Source: Chryseobacterium artocarpi
GTDB taxonomy: Bacteria; Bacteroidota; Bacteroidia; Flavobacteriales; Weeksellaceae
Direction of reading: 5' to 3'
NCBI RefSeq assembly: GCF_001684975.1
Contig: NZ_MAYH01000049.1
Location: 62,001-126,000, forward strand
DNA: 64,000 nucleotides
The position numbers and the translations under genes were made by a program. The notes beneath the pieces are model-generated. The model searched no databases and was not told the origin of the DNA. It worked only from the letters and a program-made list of their open reading frames with translations. Every line of letters begins with the position of its first letter. Positions within the stretch are counted from its first letter, which is position 1. Positions 1-8,074 of this stretch are shown here, one piece after another.

Positions 1-1357
1 CAATCATTTCATATAATGTAAATATAACATGCCCGCCATCAAGCCCCGGAATAGGAATAAGGTTAAGGAATGCCAACCATACAGAGAACATTGCTGTAAA
101 GCCCCAGAAAGCATTCCAGTCTATAGAAACACCACCTTGAGCATCTTTGCTTACCGGCATATTTTTTACAATAGCAAGCGGACCTCCAACTTTTTTGTAC
201 CCCTGAACTTTTTTGTTGAAGATTAATTTAAACTGCTTGATCTGGTATGTTAAACTTTCAATCGTAAGCGTAAACCCTCTTGAGATCGCTCCGAAGAAAG
301 TATAATCATTATGAACATTATATTTTTCAATTTCTTTGTATGATACAACACCAATGGTTCCTTCCTTAGATACAGGGATTTGTAAGTCAGTTGTTTCGTT
401 GTTTCTTGCTACTTTAAAATCAACTGTTTTTCCTGCGTTAGGAATAACAAGAGGCTTAAGTTCGTCATAATAAGTAATAGGAGTTCCGTTAATGGCAAGA
501 ATTTTATCACCCACCTTTAAACCTGCATCCATTGTAGATTTTGTAACGATTGTATCAATGATAGGAGTCATTCTTGGTGTTAAGAATGCTCTTGGTTCAG
601 GATCGTTAAATGCTATTACTTTTCCGTCATCATTAGTAGGGAAAGTAACTTCTTTTCCATTTCTTAATACGGTGATTTCATCACTTAATAGAACGTCTAA
701 AGCAAGTTTTTTGAAGTCTTTCTGAACTTTTCCGTCAACTTTCAAAATTTTATCTCCATCCTGGAAGCCCATTTTCTTAGCCGCTTCGGTATAATGAAGA
801 GGAGTTGTAATTTTATCAGCTTCAAAGATGTTTTCACCATTCTTTCCTACTAATGCAGAGAAGATGATCCATGCAAGGAAAAAGTTTACGGTAACACCTC
901 CCAACATGATGATTAGTCTCTGCCAAGCCGGTTTTGATCTGAATTCCCATGGTTCCGCCGGTTTTTTCATTTGAGCAGTATCCATACTTTCGTCTACCAT
1001 TCCGGCAATTTTTACATAACCTCCGAAAGGAAGCCATCCGATTCCGTATTTGGTTTGTTCAGGGTATTTTCTCCAATCGTCGTCAGAAAGTTTAGATATA
1101 TCGATAGGAACTTCTTCCTTTTTTCCGTTTACCTCTATTACTTCAGTATCCGGAAGATTCTGAGACAAGAATTTATACTTCCATTTTCCGTTAACTTTCT
1201 TCATAGAGAATATGGAGAAGTAAGGGTCAAAAAACAGGAAGAATTTCTCTGCTCTGGTCTTGAACCATTTTGCCGGTAAGAAGTGCCCAAGCTCATGAAG
1301 AACTACAAGTATAGAGATACTCAGAATGAACTGGAAGAGTTTGATTGCTATTTCCAT
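1..1357 (-). CDS. rseP: RIP metalloprotease RseP (site-2 protease, M50), 3' end outside window
   Basis: Intramembrane zinc protease of the inner membrane. In the family it cleaves anti-sigma factors and leftover signal peptides. The start ATG at 1357 gives an N-terminal membrane helix carrying the zinc-binding HELGH (residues 21-25). About 410 residues later comes the second family signature, IPIPGLDGGH (about 434-443), whose Asp is the third zinc ligand. The middle part holds periplasmic PDZ-like sequence. Both catalytic signatures are intact and the frame stays open to base 1, so only the C-terminal membrane segment is missing because of the window edge. The identification is firm; the substrate in this organism is unknown. 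Confidence 0.93.
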   Translation of the reverse strand, partial: MEIAIKLFQFILSISILVVLHELGHFLPAKWFKTRAEKFFLFFDPYFSIFSMKKVNGKWKYKFLSQNLPDTEVIEVNGKKEEVPIDISKLSDDDWRKYPEQTKYGIGWLPFGGYVKIAGMVDESMDTAQMKKPAEPWEFRSKPAWQRLIIMLGGVTVNFFLAWIIFSALVGKNGENIFEADKITTPLHYTEAAKKMGFQDGDKILKVDGKVQKDFKKLALDVLLSDEITVLRNGKEVTFPTNDDGKVIAFNDPEPRAFLTPRMTPIIDTIVTKSTMDAGLKVGDKILAINGTPITYYDELKPLVIPNAGKTVDFKVARNNETTDLQIPVSKEGTIGVVSYKEIEKYNVHNDYTFFGAISRGFTLTIESLTYQIKQFKLIFNKKVQGYKKVGGPLAIVKNMPVSKDAQGGVSIDWNAFWGFTAMFSVWLAFLNLIPIPGLDGGHVIFTLYEMI

Positions 1358-1410
1358 TAATAAATTTTAGATTTTAATTTGCAAAGGTAACAATTATCAA
1401 AACTATGCCA

Positions 1411-1440
1411 AATAAAAAGCTCCTCGAAACGAGAAGCTTT
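1411..1440 (-). terminator. Intrinsic terminator of the 1463-1903 gene
   Basis: Arms 1416-1426 and 1430-1440 form an 11-bp stem with one G-T wobble and a 3-base loop. On the minus strand it is followed by five T. It begins 22 bases after the stop of the upstream minus-strand gene and separates it from rseP. Confidence 0.75.
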
Positions 1441-1462
1441 GTCATATTTAAGGACTATTTGA

Positions 1463-1903
1463 TTATAAATTGAATGAAACACCAAGACTTCCGTTATTAC
1501 CTACCTCTGCAAACACTCCAATTCTTTCTGTAAAGAAGTATCTGGCTCCGATATGGGCGCCTATTCCAAAGTCTTTTCCAAGAACACCAACATCTACACC
1601 AGGATAAATGTCAAGTTTTGCAGGCAGGCTCAATGCTTCCTGTAAGTGAAAGTTCAACCTTCCGAAAACAAAAACACGATTGTCTTTGTCGTTATTCTTG
1701 TAATTACTGAAATAACCGTTAAGCCCAGCACCTACTGATATGAGCTTATTAAGCCCGTAATCGTAAGTACCTGTAATACCTGTTCCATATCCCCAAGCGC
1801 TTAATCCCAATTGAACTTTCTGATCTCCTTTTCCTGTCCATGCCTGAGCATGAGCTGTAACACCGAAAAAGAAAATCATCACCATAAAAACCAATTTCTT
1901 CAT
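1463..1903 (-). CDS. Small secreted beta-barrel-like protein (DUF6646-like)
   Basis: A 146-residue protein with a clear signal peptide (residues 1-20, cleavage after AHA or AQA). The rest consists of alternating hydrophobic/polar strands rich in Gly and aromatic residues and ends in Phe-Asn-Leu, as in small outer-membrane barrels. The sequence resembles the DUF6646 group of flavobacterial proteins, recalled from memory and not searched. It is a single-gene unit with its own terminator. The function is unknown; an eight-strand outer-membrane barrel is an inference. Confidence 0.7.
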   Translation of the reverse strand: MKKLVFMVMIFFFGVTAHAQAWTGKGDQKVQLGLSAWGYGTGITGTYDYGLNKLISVGAGLNGYFSNYKNNDKDNRVFVFGRLNFHLQEALSLPAKLDIYPGVDVGVLGKDFGIGAHIGARYFFTERIGVFAEVGNNGSLGVSFNL

Positions 1904-2088
1904 AAATTTTTTTAATTTTTAATGATATTAATAAAAAATACCTGTATCAAAAATAGAACCGAAACGTATTGAATACTATAAAAATAGCAGACTTTAATAA
2001 ATATTAAGAATTGTAAGAAGCTTTTCCTGATTAAACATAAAAGACGTATTTTTATACAACAGATTTGGAATAATAAAAAAGTAAAAAG

Positions 2089-2838
2089 ATGAAGATTGTA
2101 GGACTTAATTTAGATATTGTCTGGAAAAATAAAGCTGAAAATTTTAAAATAATAGAGAGTGAACTTCAAGATCTAACTGCAGATCTGTTTCTACTTCCTG
2201 AAATGTTTTCCACAGGTTTTTGTATGGATGCATCAGAAGTCTCCGATAGAAATGACGAGTCTCTGGAGTTTTTAAAGAAAATTTCTAAAGATAAAAATGC
2301 TGCATTCTGTGGAAGTGCTCCAGTAGAAGAAAATGGTAATTTTTACAACAGGATGTATTTTGTACAGCCTACAGGTGAGGTTACTTTTTATAATAAAAGA
2401 CATTTATTCTCATTCTCAGGAGAAGATAAGGTGTATACACCCGGAAAAGAACGTATAATTGTTGACTACCAAGGAGTAAGGTTTCTTCTTCAGGTTTGCT
2501 ATGATCTTCGTTTTCCTGTTTTTGCAAGAAATAATGATGATTATGATGCTGTTTTATATGTTGCAAACTGGCCAGAAAAAAGAGTAGGAGCGTGGGAACA
2601 TCTTTTAAAGGCAAGAGCTATTGAAAATCTCTCTTTCGTTTTTGGGTTAAACAGAATAGGAACGGATGGGAATAATTTATTCTATCAGGAAAGCTCTCAT
2701 TGTTTCTTTGCTGATGGACGGGAAATTGCAGATAAAAAAGGAAATATTGTATCCGCTGAACTGGATATGAATGAACTGAATGATTTTAGAACACACTTCC
2801 AGTTTTTAAATGACAGGGATCATTTTTCAATTGATTAA
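2089..2838 (+). CDS. Carbon-nitrogen hydrolase, nitrilase family (YafV/omega-amidase-like)
   Basis: A 249-residue cytosolic enzyme of the nitrilase superfamily. The catalytic triad is visible as Glu38 (LPEMFSTGF), Lys104 (YNKRHLF) and Cys138 (QVCYDLRFP). Length and motif context fit the YafV/Nit2 branch, whose members hydrolyse 2-oxoglutaramate or 2-oxosuccinamate (omega-amidase, metabolite repair). The substrate is assigned by family only. It is a single-gene unit: the ATG lies 185 bases after the divergent upstream gene, and a terminator follows directly. Confidence 0.85.
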   Translation: MKIVGLNLDIVWKNKAENFKIIESELQDLTADLFLLPEMFSTGFCMDASEVSDRNDESLEFLKKISKDKNAAFCGSAPVEENGNFYNRMYFVQPTGEVTFYNKRHLFSFSGEDKVYTPGKERIIVDYQGVRFLLQVCYDLRFPVFARNNDDYDAVLYVANWPEKRVGAWEHLLKARAIENLSFVFGLNRIGTDGNNLFYQESSHCFFADGREIADKKGNIVSAELDMNELNDFRTHFQFLNDRDHFSID

Positions 2839-2843
2839 TAAAA

Positions 2844-2880
2844 AATAATGCTGAATATCATTGATAATCAGCATTATTTT
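2844..2880. terminator. Bidirectional terminator between convergent genes
   Basis: Arms 2844-2859 and 2863-2878 form a 16-bp stem with one mismatch and a 3-base loop. A T-run follows on either strand. It sits between the stops of the nitrilase gene (+) and the thioredoxin gene (-). Confidence 0.85.
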
Positions 2881-2884
2881 AATC

Positions 2885-3184
2885 TTAAATATATTGTTGC
2901 AGCAGATTGGTTAATGTATTGACATCATGTACTCCGCTTTCTTTCCATAGAAGTTCTCCGTTTTTGAAAACTGCCAATGTAGGAACTCCTCTTACTCCGT
3001 ATTGTGCTGCAAGAGCTGGATACTGGTCTACATCTACCTTTATAATTCTGGCACCTTCACCAATATTTTCTTTTACTGTATTTAAAACCGAAGACTGAAC
3101 CTTGCAGGGCTGGCACCAAGTGGCAAAAAAGTCGATAAGTACCGGTCTTTCGGAATTGATGATTTCCTGAAATTTTTGTGACAT
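2885..3184 (-). CDS. Thioredoxin family protein (CQPC active site)
   Basis: A 99-residue single-domain thioredoxin without a signal peptide. The active-site CxxC is Cys24-Gln-Pro-Cys27 (FFATWCQPCK), where classical thioredoxin has CGPC; the cis-Pro loop is present (RGVPTLAVF). It is last in a three-gene minus-strand operon behind a persulfide dioxygenase/rhodanese and a rhodanese lipoprotein, 17 bases after the latter's stop. This suggests it reduces persulfides or recycles the rhodanese cysteines (inference). The Gln in the active site should shift the redox potential relative to TrxA. Confidence 0.9.
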   Translation of the reverse strand: MSQKFQEIINSERPVLIDFFATWCQPCKVQSSVLNTVKENIGEGARIIKVDVDQYPALAAQYGVRGVPTLAVFKNGELLWKESGVHDVNTLTNLLQQYI

Positions 3185-3201
3185 ATAATTGGGTTATTAA
3201 T

Positions 3202-3573
3202 TTACTTTTTATTGGCTTCGTCCTGAATGCCTTTTACGTTTTTCCAACTTGTTCCATCATAGGCTTCCACCCCGTTTTTCTTTAGGATTTCCATTGCCTG
3301 ATCTGCCTGTACGCCTTTATTGCAGAAAACCACTACTTTTTTTCCTTTCAACGTTTCAATATTATTCTGAATTTCTGCTAAAGGAATATTGATGGCATTT
3401 TTTGCCGTTCCTGCAGCATATTGTTCAGGAATTCTAACGTCAACTAAAGTTACATCGGAACTGGTTACCACTTCTTTGATGTTAGCTTTTGCTACAGTAG
3501 GTGTATGATTTGTTTTACAGGCATTTAACGTCAAGAGTGATGCTAGGGCAAATCCAAAGAAATTGATTTTCAT
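3202..3573 (-). CDS. Rhodanese-like domain lipoprotein
   Basis: The start is placed at the ATG at 3573, not at the upstream in-frame ATG at 3603. From 3573 the protein begins with a lipoprotein signal (MKINFFGFALASLLTLNAC, acylated Cys19) and the gene follows the upstream stop by 4 bases. The rest is one rhodanese domain (about residues 32-120) with the active-site loop FCNKG and Cys84. As a lipoprotein it should act on sulfane sulfur in the periplasm. It is co-transcribed with the dioxygenase-rhodanese and the thioredoxin. A sulfurtransferase role is by family; the acceptor is unknown. Confidence 0.87.
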   Translation of the reverse strand: MKINFFGFALASLLTLNACKTNHTPTVAKANIKEVVTSSDVTLVDVRIPEQYAAGTAKNAINIPLAEIQNNIETLKGKKVVVFCNKGVQADQAMEILKKNGVEAYDGTSWKNVKGIQDEANKK

Positions 3574-3577
3574 GAGC

Positions 3578-4987
3578 TTATGATGTTTTGGATTGGCAAA
3601 CAAAGTCTGTAGTTGGAAATTTCTCTGTCTTTTTGATCCCGTTAAAACCTCCTTCTATTTCTGTAAAGTTTCTGATTCCGTGTGAATTAAGAATACTTGC
3701 TGCGATCATACTTCTGTACCCGCCTGCGCAGTGAAGGAAGAAATGTTCAGAGTCATCAAGATTACGTGCCCACTCACTGATGGAATCCAAAGGTCTGTTG
3801 TAAGCATTGTCAATATGTTCTGCAGAATATTCTGTCAGTTTTCTTACATCAATTACTTTGGCATCAGGTGTGAACTGCTCTGCAAACTCAGCGGGAGAAA
3901 TTCTTTTCACTTCATCCGTTTCTTTCCCTGCATTTTTCCATGCTTCAAAACCTCCTTTCAGATATCCTAAAACATTATCAAAACCTACTCTGCTTAATCT
4001 GATGATTACTTCTTCCTCAGTTCCCTCATCTGTAATTAGTAATAAAGGATGCTTTACATCTACGATAAGAGTTCCTACCCAAGGGGCAAAATCACCTTTT
4101 AATCCAATATTAATGGAGTTGGGAACAAAACCTTTATGGAAATCTGCTGCTCCTCTTGTGTCAAGAATTAAAGCTCCTGACTCTTCTGCTAAAGCTTCGA
4201 AATCTTCTGGAGAAACAGGTTGTAATCCTTTGTTCATAACTACTTCCAGACTTTCATAACCTCCTTTATTTAAGGCTACATTCATTCCGAAATATTTTGG
4301 TGGAGCAGTCAGCCCGTCAAGTACTTCCTTCACAAAGGTTTCCTTATCCGGTTGATTAAGTGCGTAATTTGTTCTTTTCTGATTACCTAAAATGTCTACC
4401 GTTTCCTTTTGCATATTTTTTCCACATGCAGAACCGGCTCCGTGAGCGGGATATACTGTAATGCTGTCATCTAAAGGCATGATCTTAGTCTGAAGGCTGT
4501 CATACAGAATTCCGGCAAGGTCTTCCTGGGTAAGACTTGTAGCCTTTTGAGCAAGATCTGGTCTTCCGACATCTCCTAAAAATAGCGTGTCTCCTGTGAA
4601 AATTGCCGTTTCAGTACCGTTTTCATCTATTAAAAGGTAAGTGCTGCTCTCCATGGTATGCCCTGGAGTATGAAGTACTTTTATTTTTATTTTTCCAATT
4701 TCAAAAACCTGATTGTCTTCTGCAATGATAGCATCAAATTCCGGTGCTGCAGTAGGTCCGTATACAATAGGAGCTCCTGTTTTTTTGCTCAGATCCAAAT
4801 GTCCTGATACAAAATCAGCATGGAAGTGGGTTTCAAAAATATATTTTAAAGTGACATTGTCTTTTTCCAGACGATCAAGATAAGGTTTTACTTCTCTTAG
4901 AGGATCTATAATGACAGCTTCATTTTCTGATACAATATAATAGGCACCCTGAGCCAGACAGCCCGTATATATTTGTTCAATTTTCAT
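3578..4987 (-). CDS. MBL-fold persulfide dioxygenase fused to two rhodanese domains
   Basis: A 469-residue three-domain cytosolic protein. Residues 1-240 are a metallo-beta-lactamase fold of the ETHE1 type, with His54, His56, Asp58 and His63 in THFHADFVSGH and GHTMESS, FTGDTLF further on. Two rhodanese domains follow, about 260-350 and 360-460. The second has an active-site Cys (LHCAGGYRS); the first has Asp where the Cys should be (ITDEGTEEE) and is probably a scaffold. The family oxidises glutathione or other low-molecular-weight persulfides to sulfite. It heads a three-gene operon with a rhodanese lipoprotein and a thioredoxin. A 16-base palindrome lies 93 bases upstream of the start. Confidence 0.9.
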   Translation of the reverse strand: MKIEQIYTGCLAQGAYYIVSENEAVIIDPLREVKPYLDRLEKDNVTLKYIFETHFHADFVSGHLDLSKKTGAPIVYGPTAAPEFDAIIAEDNQVFEIGKIKIKVLHTPGHTMESSTYLLIDENGTETAIFTGDTLFLGDVGRPDLAQKATSLTQEDLAGILYDSLQTKIMPLDDSITVYPAHGAGSACGKNMQKETVDILGNQKRTNYALNQPDKETFVKEVLDGLTAPPKYFGMNVALNKGGYESLEVVMNKGLQPVSPEDFEALAEESGALILDTRGAADFHKGFVPNSINIGLKGDFAPWVGTLIVDVKHPLLLITDEGTEEEVIIRLSRVGFDNVLGYLKGGFEAWKNAGKETDEVKRISPAEFAEQFTPDAKVIDVRKLTEYSAEHIDNAYNRPLDSISEWARNLDDSEHFFLHCAGGYRSMIAASILNSHGIRNFTEIEGGFNGIKKTEKFPTTDFVCQSKTS

Positions 4988-5079
4988 TGGGTATTTTTTT
5001 AATAGTTAAAGATACAAAGTATTAGATAAATTCTAAATCAAATGTTAAATTCCATTGATAGTTTCTTTCAATACTTACG

Positions 5080-5095
5080 TTAAACAAATGTTTAA
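5080..5095. promoter_or_regulatory. Palindrome upstream of the persulfide operon (TetR-type operator candidate)
   Basis: TTAAACA-AA-TGTTTAA is a perfect 7-bp inverted repeat with a 2-base spacer, 93 bases upstream of the dioxygenase start codon. The tetR upstream region at 23635-23648 has the same layout (TAAACG-AA-CGTTTA). Size and symmetry suit a TetR dimer. It is not shown to be functional. Confidence 0.45.
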
Positions 5096-5198
5096 TGCAC
5101 GTTGTTTTCAGCAAAAAGAATGCCTTACATAAGGTCAATTTACAAATGCTGTTTTATATCATGTTTGTTAAATGAAATGAGAATTATATACAGTTTAC

Positions 5199-6257
5199 TT
5201 ACTGTATTCTGTAAAATAATGAATAAAGAATTTCATTAGTGGTTGTAGAAATTCCTTTGTCTATTTTGAACTGGTTGTAATCTTCTTCTTTATCTGCACC
5301 TTCCTGATAATCAATCAATCCTTTGTATTTATCATAGATGTGATCTTTGATTCTTCCGTTGTCTGCGATTCTGATCATTTCACTAAAATAGTTTTTAGTA
5401 CTTTCCTGCATTGTCCAGTCATTTTCATGAGCCTTGTAGAATTCTATCATTTTCTCAATAGAATATACTTCAGAATCAATTTTCATATCATTGAATCCCG
5501 TCATGACTTCTTTCTTTTCAAGGTTGTTTTTCATCCATTCTATTTTAGCCTCAGCTGCAGCAATAGTTGCTTTAGTCATCATAGAATCTCTTTTTACAAT
5601 AGGAGATAATCTTAGATCCGGAACGTTCTCTATTGGAAGTGGATTTTTAGCGGCAATGTTTAATATTCCAAAATAATTTTCAACCTTTTCTTTCAGTTCT
5701 GAAATCTGAGCTTTCGTCATATTATCGCTTGAAACCCGCGTTTTAAAATCCCATGTTCCACATTCATAAATGGCAAGAAGTGAGCTTTTATCCGTAAACT
5801 TTACTCCTTTGAAAAAATCGCGTTCACCTAGTGCGTGATCAAATATTGAGTAGGTGTAATTTACCTTTGCATTATCATTGGAAAGGCTTCCGAAAGAAGG
5901 TTTCAGATTAGTTTTCTTATTAGAGTTTTGGTAAAGAACATAATGATAAGCTTCAAAATTGTCTCTCAGTAATTGATTGTCAACAATTTTTTTAGGATAT
6001 AAATATAATGTAAGAGTTGTTTTGTTCTTTTTGGTTATTTGTTGCACATAGCTTACAACAATATGTTTATTCTGAGGATCATAAGATTGTATACTTTCTC
6101 TTTGAAAACCAGCCCAGAATTCAGGAAATATTACAGAAGTGGCAGGCTGAGTAAAATCTCCTTTAATGGCTAGAGTTACAGGTCTTTTGCGTTCTTGGGA
6201 AAAAATAACAGTAAATAAAAGAGAGAAAGCGATGATTAAATTTTTTTTAAATAGCAT
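5199..6257 (-). CDS. Unknown secreted protein
   Basis: The start is chosen at the ATG at 6257 (an adjacent ATG at 6260 and another at 6272 are possible). This gives MLFKK plus a hydrophobic stretch ending in IFSQ, a typical Bacteroidota signal peptide. The mature part of about 330 residues is Lys-rich and mixed alpha/beta, with no motif I recognise. Residues about 230-270 look helical. It is a single-gene unit, divergent from the HerA-like gene. It is not a lipoprotein, since there is no lipobox Cys. No function is assigned. Confidence 0.6.
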   Translation of the reverse strand: MLFKKNLIIAFSLLFTVIFSQERKRPVTLAIKGDFTQPATSVIFPEFWAGFQRESIQSYDPQNKHIVVSYVQQITKKNKTTLTLYLYPKKIVDNQLLRDNFEAYHYVLYQNSNKKTNLKPSFGSLSNDNAKVNYTYSIFDHALGERDFFKGVKFTDKSSLLAIYECGTWDFKTRVSSDNMTKAQISELKEKVENYFGILNIAAKNPLPIENVPDLRLSPIVKRDSMMTKATIAAAEAKIEWMKNNLEKKEVMTGFNDMKIDSEVYSIEKMIEFYKAHENDWTMQESTKNYFSEMIRIADNGRIKDHIYDKYKGLIDYQEGADKEEDYNQFKIDKGISTTTNEILYSLFYRIQ

Positions 6258-6408
6258 CATTGATAATCGCATATGGCATTATTTTTAATAGCTAAAGTAA
6301 ACATTAATTTATTAAACATAAAAACAAAACTTACAGGTATAATATTGTTTTGGTGATTAAATATTTTACAAAAACCTTTATATTTATAAGTTAAAAAAAA
6401 GTGATCAG

Positions 6409-7935
6409 ATGGCAGACAAAGCACAATTTATTGAAGAATTAAATGCAAGATACACTCCGAAGGGAGATCATATTATATTAGGAAAAGGAATGTTGAATGG
6501 AGAAGTCGTTACAGAAGTGAATGTTACTATTCCTTTGAAAACAATTAACCGTCACGGACTTATTGCCGGAGCTACCGGAACAGGAAAGACAAAAACATTA
6601 CAGGTTTTCGCAGAACAGCTGTCTCATCAGGGAATTCCATCATTAGTTCTGGATATCAAAGGAGACTTCTCTGGAATTGCCGAAGCAGGGCAAATGAATT
6701 CCATCATTGAAGAGAGATATGCAAAAACGCAGCTTCCATACACTCCACAAGGCTTTCCGGTAGAATTGATGAGTATTTCCGGCGGAAAGGGAGTGAAATT
6801 AAGAGCTACAGTGACTGAATTTGGTCCTGTTTTATTAAGTAAAATTCTTCAGCTTAACGATACTCAGCAAAGTATCATGTCCATTGTATTCAAATATTGT
6901 GATGATAAAGGACTTCCTTTAATTGATTTTAATGATTTGAAAAAAGTATTGCAATATGTAACAGATAATGCCCAGGGAAAAGCAGAGCTTGCAGCCAACT
7001 ACGGATCAATAGCGCCGGCTTCATTGGGAGCGATCTTAAGATCAATTGTTGCATTAGAACAGCAGGGAGCGGCAGACTTCTTCGGTGAATTGAGCTTTGA
7101 TGTTCAGGATTTGCTGGAGAAAAGAGATGGCAAGGGTGTTGTTAATATTATGAGAGTATCAGATATTCAGAATAAACCTCAATTGTTCTCCACCTTCATG
7201 CTTTCTCTTTTTGCGGAAATCTACATGACATTTCCTGAAGAAGGAGACAGCGGAAAACCGAAACTGGTATTATTTATAGATGAAGCACATTTACTTTTTG
7301 ATGAAGCTTCAAAAGCTCTTCTTTCGCAGATTGAAACGATGGTAAAACTGATCCGTTCCAAAGGAGTGGGAATTTATTTTATTACACAGATCCCGGGAGA
7401 TGTTCCTGAAAGTGTTTTATCTCAGCTAGGTCTGAAAATTCAGCATGCATTGAGAGGCTTTACAGCAAAAGATAAAAAAGAAATCACAAAAGCCGTTGAA
7501 AACTATCCAACGACTGAATTTTACAATGCGCCAAGCCTTATTCAGAATTTGGGAATTGGAGAAGCATTTGTAACAGCTTTGGATGAAAAAGGTATTCCTA
7601 CACCATTGGTTCATACTTATCTTATCTCTCCGGAATCCAGAATGGATGTTCTGAGTGAAACGGAAGTTACAGATTTGACATCAAGATCTGCGATGGTTGC
7701 TAAGTACGAAAAGGCAATAGACCGAGAGTCTGCTTATGAAATACTAACTGCCAGAATGGAGCAGGCTGCACAGAATCCTACCTCTACCCAAAGATCAAGA
7801 CCGGTAAAAGAAGAGCCGGGAATGTTTGAACAGGTATTACAAAGTAAGGCAGGAAGAACTTTTACCAATACATTGATGAGAGAAGGAGCAAAGGCAATCC
7901 TTGGAATGTTTGGTCTGGGAGGCAGAAGAAGATAG
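6409..7935 (+). CDS. HerA-like helicase/ATPase (DUF853, YjgR family)
   Basis: A 508-residue ATPase of the FtsK-HerA superfamily. Walker A is GATGTGKT (residues 54-61); Walker B is LVLFIDEAH with Asp291 and Glu292; an arginine-containing segment (IRSKGVGIYFITQIPGDVP) follows the sensor. Length and motif order match the DUF853/YjgR group, distinct from archaeal HerA by lacking the HAS-barrel. The C-terminal tail is Gly/Arg-rich. No NurA-like nuclease is adjacent, although a DEDDh exonuclease gene follows 139 bases downstream. The biological role of the family is poorly known. Confidence 0.9.
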   Translation: MADKAQFIEELNARYTPKGDHIILGKGMLNGEVVTEVNVTIPLKTINRHGLIAGATGTGKTKTLQVFAEQLSHQGIPSLVLDIKGDFSGIAEAGQMNSIIEERYAKTQLPYTPQGFPVELMSISGGKGVKLRATVTEFGPVLLSKILQLNDTQQSIMSIVFKYCDDKGLPLIDFNDLKKVLQYVTDNAQGKAELAANYGSIAPASLGAILRSIVALEQQGAADFFGELSFDVQDLLEKRDGKGVVNIMRVSDIQNKPQLFSTFMLSLFAEIYMTFPEEGDSGKPKLVLFIDEAHLLFDEASKALLSQIETMVKLIRSKGVGIYFITQIPGDVPESVLSQLGLKIQHALRGFTAKDKKEITKAVENYPTTEFYNAPSLIQNLGIGEAFVTALDEKGIPTPLVHTYLISPESRMDVLSETEVTDLTSRSAMVAKYEKAIDRESAYEILTARMEQAAQNPTSTQRSRPVKEEPGMFEQVLQSKAGRTFTNTLMREGAKAILGMFGLGGRRR

Positions 7936-7957
7936 TATTGAAGTATAATCTATGATT

Positions 7958-7997
7958 ACCTGCTATATTTGATATATTTTTTGTTACTTTAGCAGGT
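7958..7997 (+). promoter_or_regulatory. Hairpin with an embedded TATATTTG promoter element
   Basis: ACCTGCTA at 7958-7965 and TAGCAGGT at 7990-7997 are perfect inverted repeats separated by 24 bases. The loop contains TATATTTG (7964-7971), which matches the Bacteroidota -7 box. It could be the exonuclease-gene promoter with an operator-like repeat, or a weak terminator for the gene before it. Confidence 0.35.
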
Positions 7998-8074
7998 TAT
8001 CTTTACTGATGGGGAAGTAATATCGGAGTAAAGAATTAAGATTTTAATTAAAAAAGCAGTTAACGGGAAAATCA

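Noticed and set aside
3807..4259. 150-codon open frame on the plus strand opposite the persulfide dioxygenase
   Set aside because: It is fully antisense to a gene with intact catalytic motifs in all three domains; its composition looks like mirror coding and it has no promoter or recognisable domain.
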